Positions 1-6,479 of a stretch of DNA of 35,945 nucleotides are shown in pieces. The notes below the pieces were generated by a model. The model was not told where the DNA came from and ran no database searches. It saw only the letters and a program-made list of their open reading frames with translations. Position 1 is the first letter of the stretch; each line of letters begins with the position of its first letter. Source of the stretch: an uncultured Collinsella sp. (lineage in GTDB: Bacteria; Actinomycetota; Coriobacteriia; Coriobacteriales; Coriobacteriaceae); contig CAAEHI010000030.1 in assembly GCA_900755685.1 (NCBI GenBank), positions 1-35,945 on the forward strand. The letters are read 5' to 3'. The translations under genes were made by a program, and so were the position numbers.

Positions 1-34
1 AGGGGGCTCCTTGCCAACAAGGAGCCCCTTCGTT
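1..34. terminator. Intrinsic-terminator-like hairpin at window edge
   Basis: GGGGCTCCTTG (3-13) pairs perfectly with CAAGGAGCCCC (18-28) around a 4-nt loop. The following tract is only weakly T-rich (TTCGTT). It probably ends a gene lying outside the window to the left; which strand it serves cannot be told. Confidence 0.6.
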
Positions 35-68
35 CAATTAAATTCAGCCTAAGTATCTAGACACTCAA

Positions 69-263
69 GACGCCATCTTGGCGGCAGGTAAGTAAACCTA
101 GGGCCTGGCCGGGCGGCACGGGTTAACTTTTCGTAGATTCCGCACGCAAAGAAAGCCACTTAATGTGGCTTTCGTCTTGCGCAGGACCTGACCGAGCGAA
201 AAGTTAACCCGTGCCGCCCGGCCAGGCCCGATGGGACGGCTACCGAGCCGCCAAGATGGCGTC
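69..263. repeat. Long inverted duplication at the 3' end of a HAD gene
   Basis: Two blocks are repeated in inverse orientation. A 33-bp block (101-133) is an exact reverse complement of 197-229, and a 17-bp block (69-85) is an exact reverse complement of 247-263. The spacers between blocks differ (15 and 17 bp). The right arm includes the last codons of the HAD gene (…DAILAA then stop), so the left arm carries a mirror copy of that gene's end, reading DAILAAGK then stop on the plus strand. The centre (134-196) holds a separate hairpin. Confidence 0.85.
145..181 (-). terminator. Hairpin terminator of the HAD gene
   Basis: GAAAGCCAC (151-159) pairs with GTGGCTTTC (165-173), extended by CGCAA/TTGCG at 145-149 and 177-181. 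Read leftwards it follows the HAD stop codon by about 60 nt and ends in a T-rich stretch. It sits in the centre of the larger inverted duplication, so the transcript could also form a much longer stem. Confidence 0.5.
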
Positions 264-1067
264 GATGAGCGTCAGTACGCCCCCGTCGTTGTTGCTCGGA
301 ATGCGCCACTTGGCATGCGCGTTCATGTGCTCCTCGGCGTTGTCCACGATAAAGCTGTGACCGACGCGCTCGAGCATGGGGATGTCGTTGTAGGTGTCGC
401 CCACGGCGGCGGCGTCGGCAATATCGATGCCCAGGTGCTCGCACAGGTGAGCGACGCCGGCGCCCTTGTCGACGCCCAGGTTCATAAAGTCGATCCACTC
501 GCGCCCAGCGTTGGTGACGTAGAGCTTGTCCGAGAACTCGGGGCTATAGGTCTCGCGGAAAGCGGGCTCGGCGTCGTAGCCTGGGAAGAAGACCGAAATC
601 TTGTTGGACTCGAAATCAATGCCCTCAAAGCTGTCTACGTAGTTGATTGTGTTGTAGTAGACGCTGATCTCGTCGTGGTATTGATGGTCGCGGGCAAGCA
701 CGTAGAACTCGTCGAAGCAGCACAGGACGGGGACAGCGCGAGGATCCTCCGAGGCACGGTTCAAGACCTGCTGATACAGCTCCACGTCAATATTGCTCTT
801 ATAGATATAGCTGCCGCGATAGATCACGCAAGCTCCGTTGTCGGGACAAAAGGCGAGGCGGTTCTTGATGCCCTCGAACATCTCCTCGAGCTTGGGGGCG
901 GGACGTCCGCTGGCGGGGCAGAATACGATGCCGGCGTCGGTGAGCTTGTCCAGGCGCTCATCAAGACCCTGGGGCAGCACGCGCTCGTCGGTCAGCAGCG
1001 TCTTGTCCATATCGACGGCGAGAATCTTAATGTTTCCGATATTGGTGTCCGATTCGTAAGTTTGCAT
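240..1067 (-). CDS. Cof-type HAD-IIB family phosphatase
   Basis: A 275-residue cytoplasmic sugar-phosphate or cofactor phosphatase of the HAD superfamily. Motif I is DMDKTLL (nucleophile Asp19, acid/base Asp21); motif II is the Ser in CPASGRP; motif IV is GDTYND near residue 220. A large C2-type cap lies between, which places it in class IIB (Cof/YidA/SupH group). The length is usual for the family. The start is an ATG behind a GAAAGG ribosome binding site. It stands alone on the minus strand. The substrate cannot be predicted; Cof proteins are often broad-range. The only oddity is that its last codons lie in an inverted duplication. Confidence 0.85.
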   Translation of the reverse strand: MQTYESDTNIGNIKILAVDMDKTLLTDERVLPQGLDERLDKLTDAGIVFCPASGRPAPKLEEMFEGIKNRLAFCPDNGACVIYRGSYIYKSNIDVELYQQVLNRASEDPRAVPVLCCFDEFYVLARDHQYHDEISVYYNTINYVDSFEGIDFESNKISVFFPGYDAEPAFRETYSPEFSDKLYVTNAGREWIDFMNLGVDKGAGVAHLCEHLGIDIADAAAVGDTYNDIPMLERVGHSFIVDNAEEHMNAHAKWRIPSNNDGGVLTLIDAILAAR

Positions 1068-1210
1068 AAAAATGCGCCTTTCGTTTCGAGATTGTTTCAG
1101 ACGTTATAACCATCAACTAGTAGTCGAGCGTATTTTCGCAGGAATGGTGCGTATTTGCACCACGCTTCACAAAGTAATGAAAAAACTTTTCAGAAATTTG
1201 AATTTGTCGC

Positions 1211-1238
1211 TTGTGCTGCGGGCACTTTAGCGTAATAT
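1211..1238 (+). promoter_or_regulatory. Candidate promoter of the argG leader transcript
   Basis: TTGTGC (1211-1216) and TAATAT (1233-1238) are separated by 16 bp, about 100 nt upstream of the leader ORF. A direct repeat ATTTGAATT at 1196-1204 and 1302-1310 flanks this promoter and resembles half of an ARG-box, which would suit ArgR control. Both points are judged by eye only. Confidence 0.4.
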
Positions 1239-1340
1239 AGCGACCATCGAAAACGGAGACGGAAAACAACCGCTTACCGAGTAAAAGGTACCGTTTACGA
1301 TATTTGAATTGCGCCCGGCGATACGTGAAAGGAGAGGCAG

Positions 1341-1415
1341 ATGCAGTTCGTAAAGATCATCACCACTGCAGACAATGCCATCCGACGCCAGCGCGCAATT
1401 TCCCGACGACGATAA
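1341..1415 (+). CDS. Arginine-rich leader peptide upstream of argG
   Basis: A 24-codon ORF with a strong ribosome binding site (AAAGGAGAGGCAG then ATG) ends 205 nt before argG. Its last eleven residues are IRRQRAISRRR, so six of the last eleven codons are arginine (CGA or CGC), with three consecutive CGA codons just before the TAA stop. This is the pattern of amino-acid leader peptides that sense their cognate charged tRNA, and the gene downstream makes arginine. The sequence directly shows the ORF, its ribosome binding site and the codon cluster; attenuation by ribosome stalling is inferred. CGA is decoded by a modified tRNA-Arg(ICG) and is often slow, which would sharpen sensing. It is too short for ordinary gene callers. 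Confidence 0.65.
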   Translation: MQFVKIITTADNAIRRQRAISRRR

Positions 1416-1563
1416 CAATCGTCTCTGTCCGCATGGGGCGAATTGCCTCAACAGAGTCATTTTGAGGTCGTTGGGTCTTAGCACGACATAGCCGCATGTT
1501 TCTAGGGCATGCCTGTGATGCATTCTGCTGAATAACCTGATATTGCACGGTTTTTGACCTCAA
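1408..1563 (+). promoter_or_regulatory. Possible attenuator folds in the argG leader
   Basis: GACGAT/ATCGTC (1408-1413 and 1418-1423) overlaps the terminal Arg codons of the leader ORF, so a stalled ribosome would melt it. CCTCAA (1446-1451) can pair with TTGAGG (1462-1467), while TTGAGGTC (1462-1469) can instead pair with GACCTCAA (1556-1563): two mutually exclusive stems. I see no classic G+C-rich terminator with a T-run, so the mechanism is open. Confidence 0.3.
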
Positions 1564-1620
1564 GGTGACTTGCAACTGACCGATGTTCTAACTAGCTACC
1601 AAGGGCGAAAGGAAACAGCC

Positions 1621-2847
1621 ATGAGCAAGGAAAAAGTCGTTCTCGCATATTCCGGTGGTCTTGATACATCCGTATGTGTCAAGTGGCTCCAGGACGAGAA
1701 GAATCTCGATGTCGTTTGTGTCTGCGGCAACGTGGGCCAGGAAGAGACCGGACTGGATGCCAAGAAGCAGAAGGCGCTCGACCTGGGCGTTCTCGATTGC
1801 CAGGTGCTCGACCTGCGCGACGAGTTCTCCGATGAGTTCCTGACCAAAGCCATCGCAGCAAACTCCATGTACGAGAACAAGTACCCGCTGCTCTCCGCCC
1901 TGTCTCGCCCGCTGCTTGCCAAGAAGCTTGTTGAGGTCGCCCACGAGTTTGGCGCGACCTACGTCGCCCACGGCTGCACCGGCAAGGGTAACGACCAGGT
2001 CCGTTTTGAGGCCGCCGTCAAGGCCCTCGACCCCGAGCTCAAGGTTATCGCCCCGGTTCGCGAGTGGGACCTGAAGTGTCGCCCCGACGAGGTCGCCTAT
2101 GCCCACGCTCACAACGTGCCGGTTCCCGAGGGTGCCAACGACAACCCCTACTCCATCGACGACAACCTGTGGGGTCGTGCCATTGAGTGCGGTCACCTGG
2201 AGGATCCCTGGAATGAGCCGCTCGACGACGCTTGGGTTATGACCAAGAATCCCGAGGACACCCCGGACACCCCGACCTACACCGAGATTGAGTTTGAGGC
2301 CGGCAAGCCCGTCGCCGTCGACGGCAAGAAGATGAAGCTCTCTGAGATCGTCATCGCCCTCAACAAGATCTCCGGCGACAATGGCTTTGGCCGTCTCGAT
2401 CTGGTCGAGGATCGCCTGGTGGGCCTTAAGAGCCGCGAGTGCTACGAGGTTCCCGGCGCCCTGACGCTCATCACCGCCCACAAGGCGCTCGAGGACATCT
2501 GCGTCGAGGGCGACCTGCTCAAGACCAAGATCAAGCTCGAGCAGGATTGGGCCACCGCCGTGTACAACGGCCAGTGGTACAGCCCGCTCAAAAACGCGCT
2601 CGATGCCTTTATGGCCGACACGCAAAAGTTCGTGACCGGCACTGTCCGTCTGAAGTTCTTTAAGGGTAACTGCCATGTCGTCGGCCGCAAGAGCCCCTTC
2701 AGCCTCTACGACTACGGTCTGGCTACCTACGACCGCGACACCACGTTTGACGAGAAGGCCAGCGCCGGTTTTATCGAGATCGATACGCTGTCGCTCAAGA
2801 CGTGGGCAAAGGTCCAGGGCCCCAGCTCTGCTGCCGCCCAGGCCTAG
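1621..2847 (+). CDS. argG: Argininosuccinate synthase
   Basis: A 408-residue cytosolic enzyme joining citrulline and aspartate with ATP to give argininosuccinate, the penultimate step of arginine synthesis. The ATP pyrophosphatase loop AYSGGLDTS is at residues 9-17. HGCTGKGNDQVRFE and the C-terminal FFKGNCHVVGRKS segment match the family, and the length is typical. The ATG at 1621 follows GGGCGAAAGGAAACAGCC; an in-frame ATG at 1570 has no ribosome binding site and would add residues unknown in ArgG. An arginine-rich leader ORF upstream suggests control by arginine supply. argH follows about 520 nt downstream beyond a terminator, so the two may be separately transcribed. Confidence 0.97.
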   Translation: MSKEKVVLAYSGGLDTSVCVKWLQDEKNLDVVCVCGNVGQEETGLDAKKQKALDLGVLDCQVLDLRDEFSDEFLTKAIAANSMYENKYPLLSALSRPLLAKKLVEVAHEFGATYVAHGCTGKGNDQVRFEAAVKALDPELKVIAPVREWDLKCRPDEVAYAHAHNVPVPEGANDNPYSIDDNLWGRAIECGHLEDPWNEPLDDAWVMTKNPEDTPDTPTYTEIEFEAGKPVAVDGKKMKLSEIVIALNKISGDNGFGRLDLVEDRLVGLKSRECYEVPGALTLITAHKALEDICVEGDLLKTKIKLEQDWATAVYNGQWYSPLKNALDAFMADTQKFVTGTVRLKFFKGNCHVVGRKSPFSLYDYGLATYDRDTTFDEKASAGFIEIDTLSLKTWAKVQGPSSAAAQA

Positions 2848-3000
2848 CGCTTCCTTCCCTTGGTATCCGCGCGGCCCATCCGCGTGATACATAACGGGCG
2901 CACGGGGTCCCTACCTTTCGTTATGCTTGCTGACACTTCTTAACATCGGTGGCCCCTACGTTCCGCCCGCATATATGATGCCGCGACTGTGGCTGAGTCC

Positions 3001-3036
3001 GAGCCCCGCCGGGGTTGTCCGGCGGGGCTCCTTCTA
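3001..3036 (+). terminator. Terminator after argG
   Basis: GAGCCCCGCCGG (3001-3012) pairs perfectly with CCGGCGGGGCTC (3019-3030) with a 6-nt loop, followed by CTTCTAT. It is a very stable stem with a short pyrimidine tail, about 155 nt after the argG stop. A shorter inverted repeat (CATAACG/CGTTATG, 2890-2925) lies between. Confidence 0.75.
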
Positions 3037-3080
3037 TCAATTTGGCGGCTCTGCGCCTATATATATGAGGAGTATCCATT

Positions 3081-3251
3081 ATGTTCAATGCTATCGCGCA
3101 TGCTTTGCTTGCCCTCGCGCCCGAGTTCGATGCTGTAAAGGTCGAGGACGTCCCTATGAGCCTGAAGGCCTGGATCGATGGTTCGCAGGGCAACATCCGG
3201 AGGGAGACGTTGGGCGCCAAGTGTATGGCGCGTCACTTCTTTGCAAATTAG
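3081..3251 (+). CDS. Small ORF between argG and argH, unknown
   Basis: A 56-codon ORF starting MFNAIAHALLALAPEF and ending with TAG at 3249-3251. A good ribosome binding site (GAGGAG, 8 nt before ATG) and codon choice like its neighbours support translation. I recognise no domain. The N-terminal part (about residues 3-13) is hydrophobic enough for an amphipathic helix and the rest is charged, with one Cys and no clear membrane span. It could be a genuine small protein or the remnant of a larger gene. Its place between a terminator and argH suggests it may be carried on the argH transcript. No function is proposed. Confidence 0.45.
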   Translation: MFNAIAHALLALAPEFDAVKVEDVPMSLKAWIDGSQGNIRRETLGAKCMARHFFAN

Positions 3252-3369
3252 CTACATGGCTCCGCACACGGTGGGGAATGTGCAAAACTAGCGGTTGAAA
3301 AATCGCTTTAGCGATATGGCGCATTGCTTTGGGCGCTTGTTTTGGTATTTGGAGAAAGGGGACGGTTCC

Positions 3370-4800
3370 ATGGCTCTTTGGGGCGGTCGTTTTGAGGCAG
3401 GTGTGGCCGAGGTCACGCAGGAGTTTGGCGCGTCGCTGCCGGTCGACAAACATCTCTATAAGCAGGATATCGCCGGCTCTAAGGCGCATGCCAAAATGCT
3501 GGCGGCCCAGGGCATCATCAGTGCCGAGGACGAGCGCGCGATTGCCGAGGGCCTGACCGGAATCGAACAGGATATCGATGCCGGCAACTTTACCTTCGAT
3601 ATCAACGATGAGGACATTCATATGTCCATCGAGAGCGAGCTGACGCGTCGCATCGGCGAGGCTGGCAAGCGCTTGCATACTGGGCGTTCGCGCAACGACC
3701 AGGTGGCGACCGATACGCGACTGGGCGTCAAGGCGCTGGCCAAGGAGCTCATGGAGGCCAATCTAGAGCTGCGCCATGTGCTGGCGGATGCGGCTAAGAA
3801 GTACGACAAGGTGATTTTGCCGGGCTACACGCACATGCAGCACGCTCAGCCCGTGCTGCTTTCGCATCATCTGCTGGCGTATTCCTGGATGTTCGCGCGC
3901 GACTTTACGCGCCTGAAGGCCGCCTTTGATGCCGCCGACAACTGCCCGCTGGGTGCTGCCGCGCTTGCCGGTACGAGCTATCCGCTCGATCGCCAGATGA
4001 CGGCTGCCGAACTTGGTTTTGCGGGCGTGATTCCCAACTCGCTCGATGCGGTTTCCGACCGTGATTTCCTGCTCGATCTGCATTACGCCGGATCCGTCAT
4101 GGCCATGCACCTGTCGCGTCTTTCCGAGGAGATCGTGCTGTGGTCGAGCTCCGAATTTGGCTTTATCACGCTTTCCGACTCGTACTCCACCGGCTCGTCC
4201 ATCATGCCGCAGAAGAAGAACCCCGACTTTGCCGAGCTTATCCGCGGCAAGAGCGGTCGCGTGTACGGCAACCTGGTGCAGCTGCTCGTGACCATGAAGG
4301 GCCTGCCGCTTGCTTATAACAAGGACTTGCAGGAGGACAAGGAGGGCGCGCTCGATACCGCCCATACGCTCATGCAGTGCCTGTCGGTTATGGCCGGTAT
4401 GATTTCGACTTGGACCGTCAACGAGGATGCCATGGCGCGCGAGTGCGGCGTGGGTCACCTTGCCGCCACCGATGTTGCCGATTACCTGGCTAAGCGTGGT
4501 CTGCCGTTCCGCGAGGCACATGCCGTGGTGGGCCATCTGGTCCTGATGTGCGAGAAGCGCGGCTGCAATCTTGAGGACCTGCCGTTTGAGGTGTTCCAGG
4601 AGGCAAGCCCGCTCTTTGAGCGCGACATTACCGAGGCGCTCGACATCCCGTCGATTGTCGCCGCGCGCACGACCGAGGGCGGCACCGCCCCTGCCGCCGT
4701 TGCCGTGCAGCTGCAGCGTGCCGAGGCGCAGCTCGTGGCCGACGAGGGCGTGTTTGGATCGCTGACTAAGGTCGTCGAGATGGGCCACGGGGTAAAGTAG
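3370..4800 (+). CDS. argH: Argininosuccinate lyase
   Basis: A 476-residue homotetrameric cytosolic lyase splitting argininosuccinate into arginine and fumarate. The family signature GSSIMPQKKNPD is present near residue 278, as are TGRSRNDQVATDTRL and the YTHMQHAQPV segment carrying the catalytic His; the N-terminus MALWGGRF is classic. The ATG at 3370 follows GGAGAAAGGGGAC. A longer in-frame start at 3295 would add residues absent from the family. With argG upstream it completes the last two steps of arginine synthesis; earlier arg genes are not in the window. A simple terminator follows. Confidence 0.97.
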   Translation: MALWGGRFEAGVAEVTQEFGASLPVDKHLYKQDIAGSKAHAKMLAAQGIISAEDERAIAEGLTGIEQDIDAGNFTFDINDEDIHMSIESELTRRIGEAGKRLHTGRSRNDQVATDTRLGVKALAKELMEANLELRHVLADAAKKYDKVILPGYTHMQHAQPVLLSHHLLAYSWMFARDFTRLKAAFDAADNCPLGAAALAGTSYPLDRQMTAAELGFAGVIPNSLDAVSDRDFLLDLHYAGSVMAMHLSRLSEEIVLWSSSEFGFITLSDSYSTGSSIMPQKKNPDFAELIRGKSGRVYGNLVQLLVTMKGLPLAYNKDLQEDKEGALDTAHTLMQCLSVMAGMISTWTVNEDAMARECGVGHLAATDVADYLAKRGLPFREAHAVVGHLVLMCEKRGCNLEDLPFEVFQEASPLFERDITEALDIPSIVAARTTEGGTAPAAVAVQLQRAEAQLVADEGVFGSLTKVVEMGHGVK

Positions 4801-4850
4801 GGATTTGGCTGAAGCCGTTTTGGCCATTTATTGATAAATCGTTTTCACTT

Positions 4851-4887
4851 TACGGGCGCCTGCTGATGTGGGCGCCCGTATTTTGTT
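4851..4887 (+). terminator. Terminator after argH
   Basis: TACGGGCGCC (4851-4860) pairs with GGCGCCCGTA (4871-4880) and is followed by TTTTGTT. It is a textbook intrinsic terminator about 50 nt after the argH stop. From here to 5050 I see nothing further. Confidence 0.85.
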
Positions 4888-5050
4888 GCTATGGGGGAGG
4901 GGCTTGTCGAGAAGTTCTGTAGGACCTTTGGGCAGGTTGTGAAGGGGGTACGTTCGCGGGCGGCAACCGACCGTCTGCTCTGCTCGATGCGGTTGATGGG
5001 CAGTCGGATGGTACTCTAATCGGGCTTCGAAACAGAAGTGACACATATGG

Positions 5051-5082
5051 AACGCTTCAATAAATTGCAACGTTTCAATAAA
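5051..5082 (+). promoter_or_regulatory. Tandem operator-like repeat upstream of ndk
   Basis: AACGCTTCAATAAA (5051-5064) and AACGTTTCAATAAA (5069-5082) are direct repeats with one mismatch, spaced 18 bp centre to centre. Each lies in a near-palindrome; the second is TTGCAACGTTTCAA with AACGTT at its centre, reminiscent of LacI-family operators. They sit just upstream of the candidate -35 of ndk. The repressor or activator is unknown. Confidence 0.45.
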
Positions 5083-5092
5083 CAGCTTTTTG

Positions 5093-5121
5093 TTTAACTG
5101 CAGCTAAAACTCTGTTACGAT
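5093..5121 (+). promoter_or_regulatory. Candidate ndk promoter
   Basis: TTTAAC (5093-5098) and TACGAT (5116-5121) lie 17 bp apart, 64 nt before the ndk start, directly after the tandem repeat. The hexamers are moderate matches to the sigma-70 consensus. Confidence 0.45.
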
Positions 5122-5184
5122 GCAGTCCAGGCGGGTGCCGGAATGGGACTTGGGCACGCGCGAACCTACTTGAAAGGCTACCTT

Positions 5185-5589
5185 ATGGCTATCGAGAAGA
5201 CCTTCATCATGATTAAGCCCGACGCCGTGCGCGACCGCAAGATCGGCGAGATTGTTGCTCGCATCGAGCGCAGCGGTCTTGTCATCGAGCGCATGGAGAT
5301 GACCACGCTCGAGCGCGCTACCGTCGAGGAGCACTACGCCCATCTGGCTGACAAGCCCTTCTTTGGCGGTCTCTGTGACTTTATGACGAGCGGTCCGGTC
5401 GTCAAGATGGTCGTTTCCGGTCTCTCCGCTGTTGCTAAGATGCGCACCCTCATGGGCGCTACCAACCCGCTTGACGCTGCTCCTGGTACCATCCGCGGCG
5501 ACTTTGCTGTCGATGTCAACGCCAACGTGATCCACGGCTCCGACTGCCTGGAGAACGCCGAGATCGAGATCAAGCGCTTCTTTGGCTAA
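5185..5589 (+). CDS. ndk: Nucleoside-diphosphate kinase
   Basis: A 134-residue cytosolic enzyme that moves the gamma-phosphate from ATP to other nucleoside diphosphates by a phospho-histidine intermediate. The active-site signature NVIHGSD has the phosphorylated histidine at residue 117. KTFIMIKPDAV at the N-terminus is also family-typical, and the length is normal. The ATG at 5185 follows GAAAGGCTACCTT; an upstream in-frame ATG at 5143 lacks a ribosome binding site. The gene is monocistronic, bounded by a promoter with tandem operator-like repeats and a strong terminator. Confidence 0.97.
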   Translation: MAIEKTFIMIKPDAVRDRKIGEIVARIERSGLVIERMEMTTLERATVEEHYAHLADKPFFGGLCDFMTSGPVVKMVVSGLSAVAKMRTLMGATNPLDAAPGTIRGDFAVDVNANVIHGSDCLENAEIEIKRFFG

Positions 5590-5627
5590 ACCAGCTTTGA
5601 CTCCTTAAAGCTGTTAGCGTGTGGCTT

Positions 5628-5662
5628 GGGCGCCGCGGAACTCCATCCGCGGCGCCCTTTTA
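5628..5662 (+). terminator. Terminator after ndk
   Basis: GGGCGCCGCGGA (5628-5639) pairs with TCCGCGGCGCCC (5646-5657), followed by TTTTATT. It is a strong plus-strand intrinsic terminator. Confidence 0.88.
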
Positions 5663-5678
5663 TTCCAGAATCTATGAA

Positions 5679-5713
5679 GGGGCCCGCTCGGACATGTGTT
5701 CCGAGCGGGCCCC
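5679..5713 (-). terminator. Terminator of rpiB
   Basis: GGGGCCCGCTCGGA (5679-5692) pairs perfectly with TCCGAGCGGGCCCC (5700-5713). Read on the minus strand it follows the rpiB stop by about 28 nt, with a modest T-containing tail (TTCATAGATT). Back to back with the ndk terminator, it insulates two convergent genes. Confidence 0.75.
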
Positions 5714-5740
5714 TGCTGTTAGCTTGTGGCACTGAATAGT

Positions 5741-6208
5741 TTAGGCTTCGTCGACGATCTTAAGGCCGCGCGTGTGATCGATCTCGTTGAGGAGGTTAAC
5801 GCGACGCTCGTGACGACCGCCCTCAAACTCGGCGTCGAGCCACTCGTCGACAATCATCTTGGCGAGCTCGGAGCCCACGACGCGGGCGCCAAAAGCGAGC
5901 ACGTTGGTATTGTTGTGCATGCGGGAGAGCTTGGCGCTGAAGGGCTCGGAGCACACGACGGCGCGTACGCCCTCGACCTTGTTGGCAGCCAGGCTGATAC
6001 CGACGCCGGTGCCACAGATCAGGATGCCTAGATCGACGTCGCCGTTGGCAACGGCCTTACCCACCTTGTAGCCGGCGATGGGGTAGTCAAAGCTCTCGGA
6101 GGTGTCGGTGCCAAAGTTCACGACCTCGCAGCCGCGCTCCTTCAGGTGCTCGGAGATGATGTTCTTGAGCTCGACGGCGGCGTGGTCGTTACCGATACCG
6201 ATCTTCAT
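5741..6208 (-). CDS. rpiB: Ribose-5-phosphate isomerase B
   Basis: A 155-residue cytosolic isomerase interconverting ribulose-5-phosphate and ribose-5-phosphate (LacAB/RpiB family). ICGTGVGISLAANK carries the active-site Cys65; His98 in RMHNN and the GNDHA start (His9) match the sugar-phosphate pocket. The ATG follows AGAGGAACTATCC. It is a single gene with its own terminator, divergent from the cysteine desulfidase-like gene. RpiB rather than LacA/LacB is favoured because no lactose or galactose genes are adjacent; allose-6-phosphate activity is also possible in this family. Repeated AAACGCTT motifs lie upstream. Confidence 0.93.
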   Translation of the reverse strand: MKIGIGNDHAAVELKNIISEHLKERGCEVVNFGTDTSESFDYPIAGYKVGKAVANGDVDLGILICGTGVGISLAANKVEGVRAVVCSEPFSAKLSRMHNNTNVLAFGARVVGSELAKMIVDEWLDAEFEGGRHERRVNLLNEIDHTRGLKIVDEA

Positions 6209-6289
6209 GGATAGTTCCTCTCTGGTCTGTGCGGCGAGATTGCTAAAGGTTTTACCGCGTTCGACTGCATGATAGCGCGACTTTTGTGT

Positions 6290-6320
6290 AAACGCTTGGG
6301 CGTTTTTTGGTCAAACGCTT
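6290..6320. promoter_or_regulatory. AAACGCTT direct repeats upstream of rpiB
   Basis: AAACGCTT occurs at 6290-6297 and 6313-6320, spaced 23 bp, in the divergent region between rpiB (minus) and the cysteine desulfidase-like gene (plus). Read on the minus strand, the copies (AAGCGTTT) lie 80-110 nt upstream of rpiB, near a TATCAT -10-like hexamer. The core resembles the AACG(C/T)TT core upstream of ndk. A weak plus-strand promoter is possible at 6414-6442 (TTGTTA, 17 bp, TTATTA). Confidence 0.3.
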
Positions 6321-6479
6321 TAGCATGCAACAAGACCGGTTTCTCATGAATGAATGCCATCAGTTTGCGCCTGAATGCCGTCTACCGGAACCTGGGTTGC
6401 GGTTTTTGATGCATTGTTATCAAATAAAAGAGCTAATTATTATTGAGAGCCCAGCCCGTTATACAAGTAGGAGATACCT

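Noticed and set aside
1588..2892. Long minus-strand open frame across argG
   Set aside because: It lies antisense to a textbook argG; open antisense frames are common in high-G+C coding DNA, and it has no ribosome binding site or recognisable motif.
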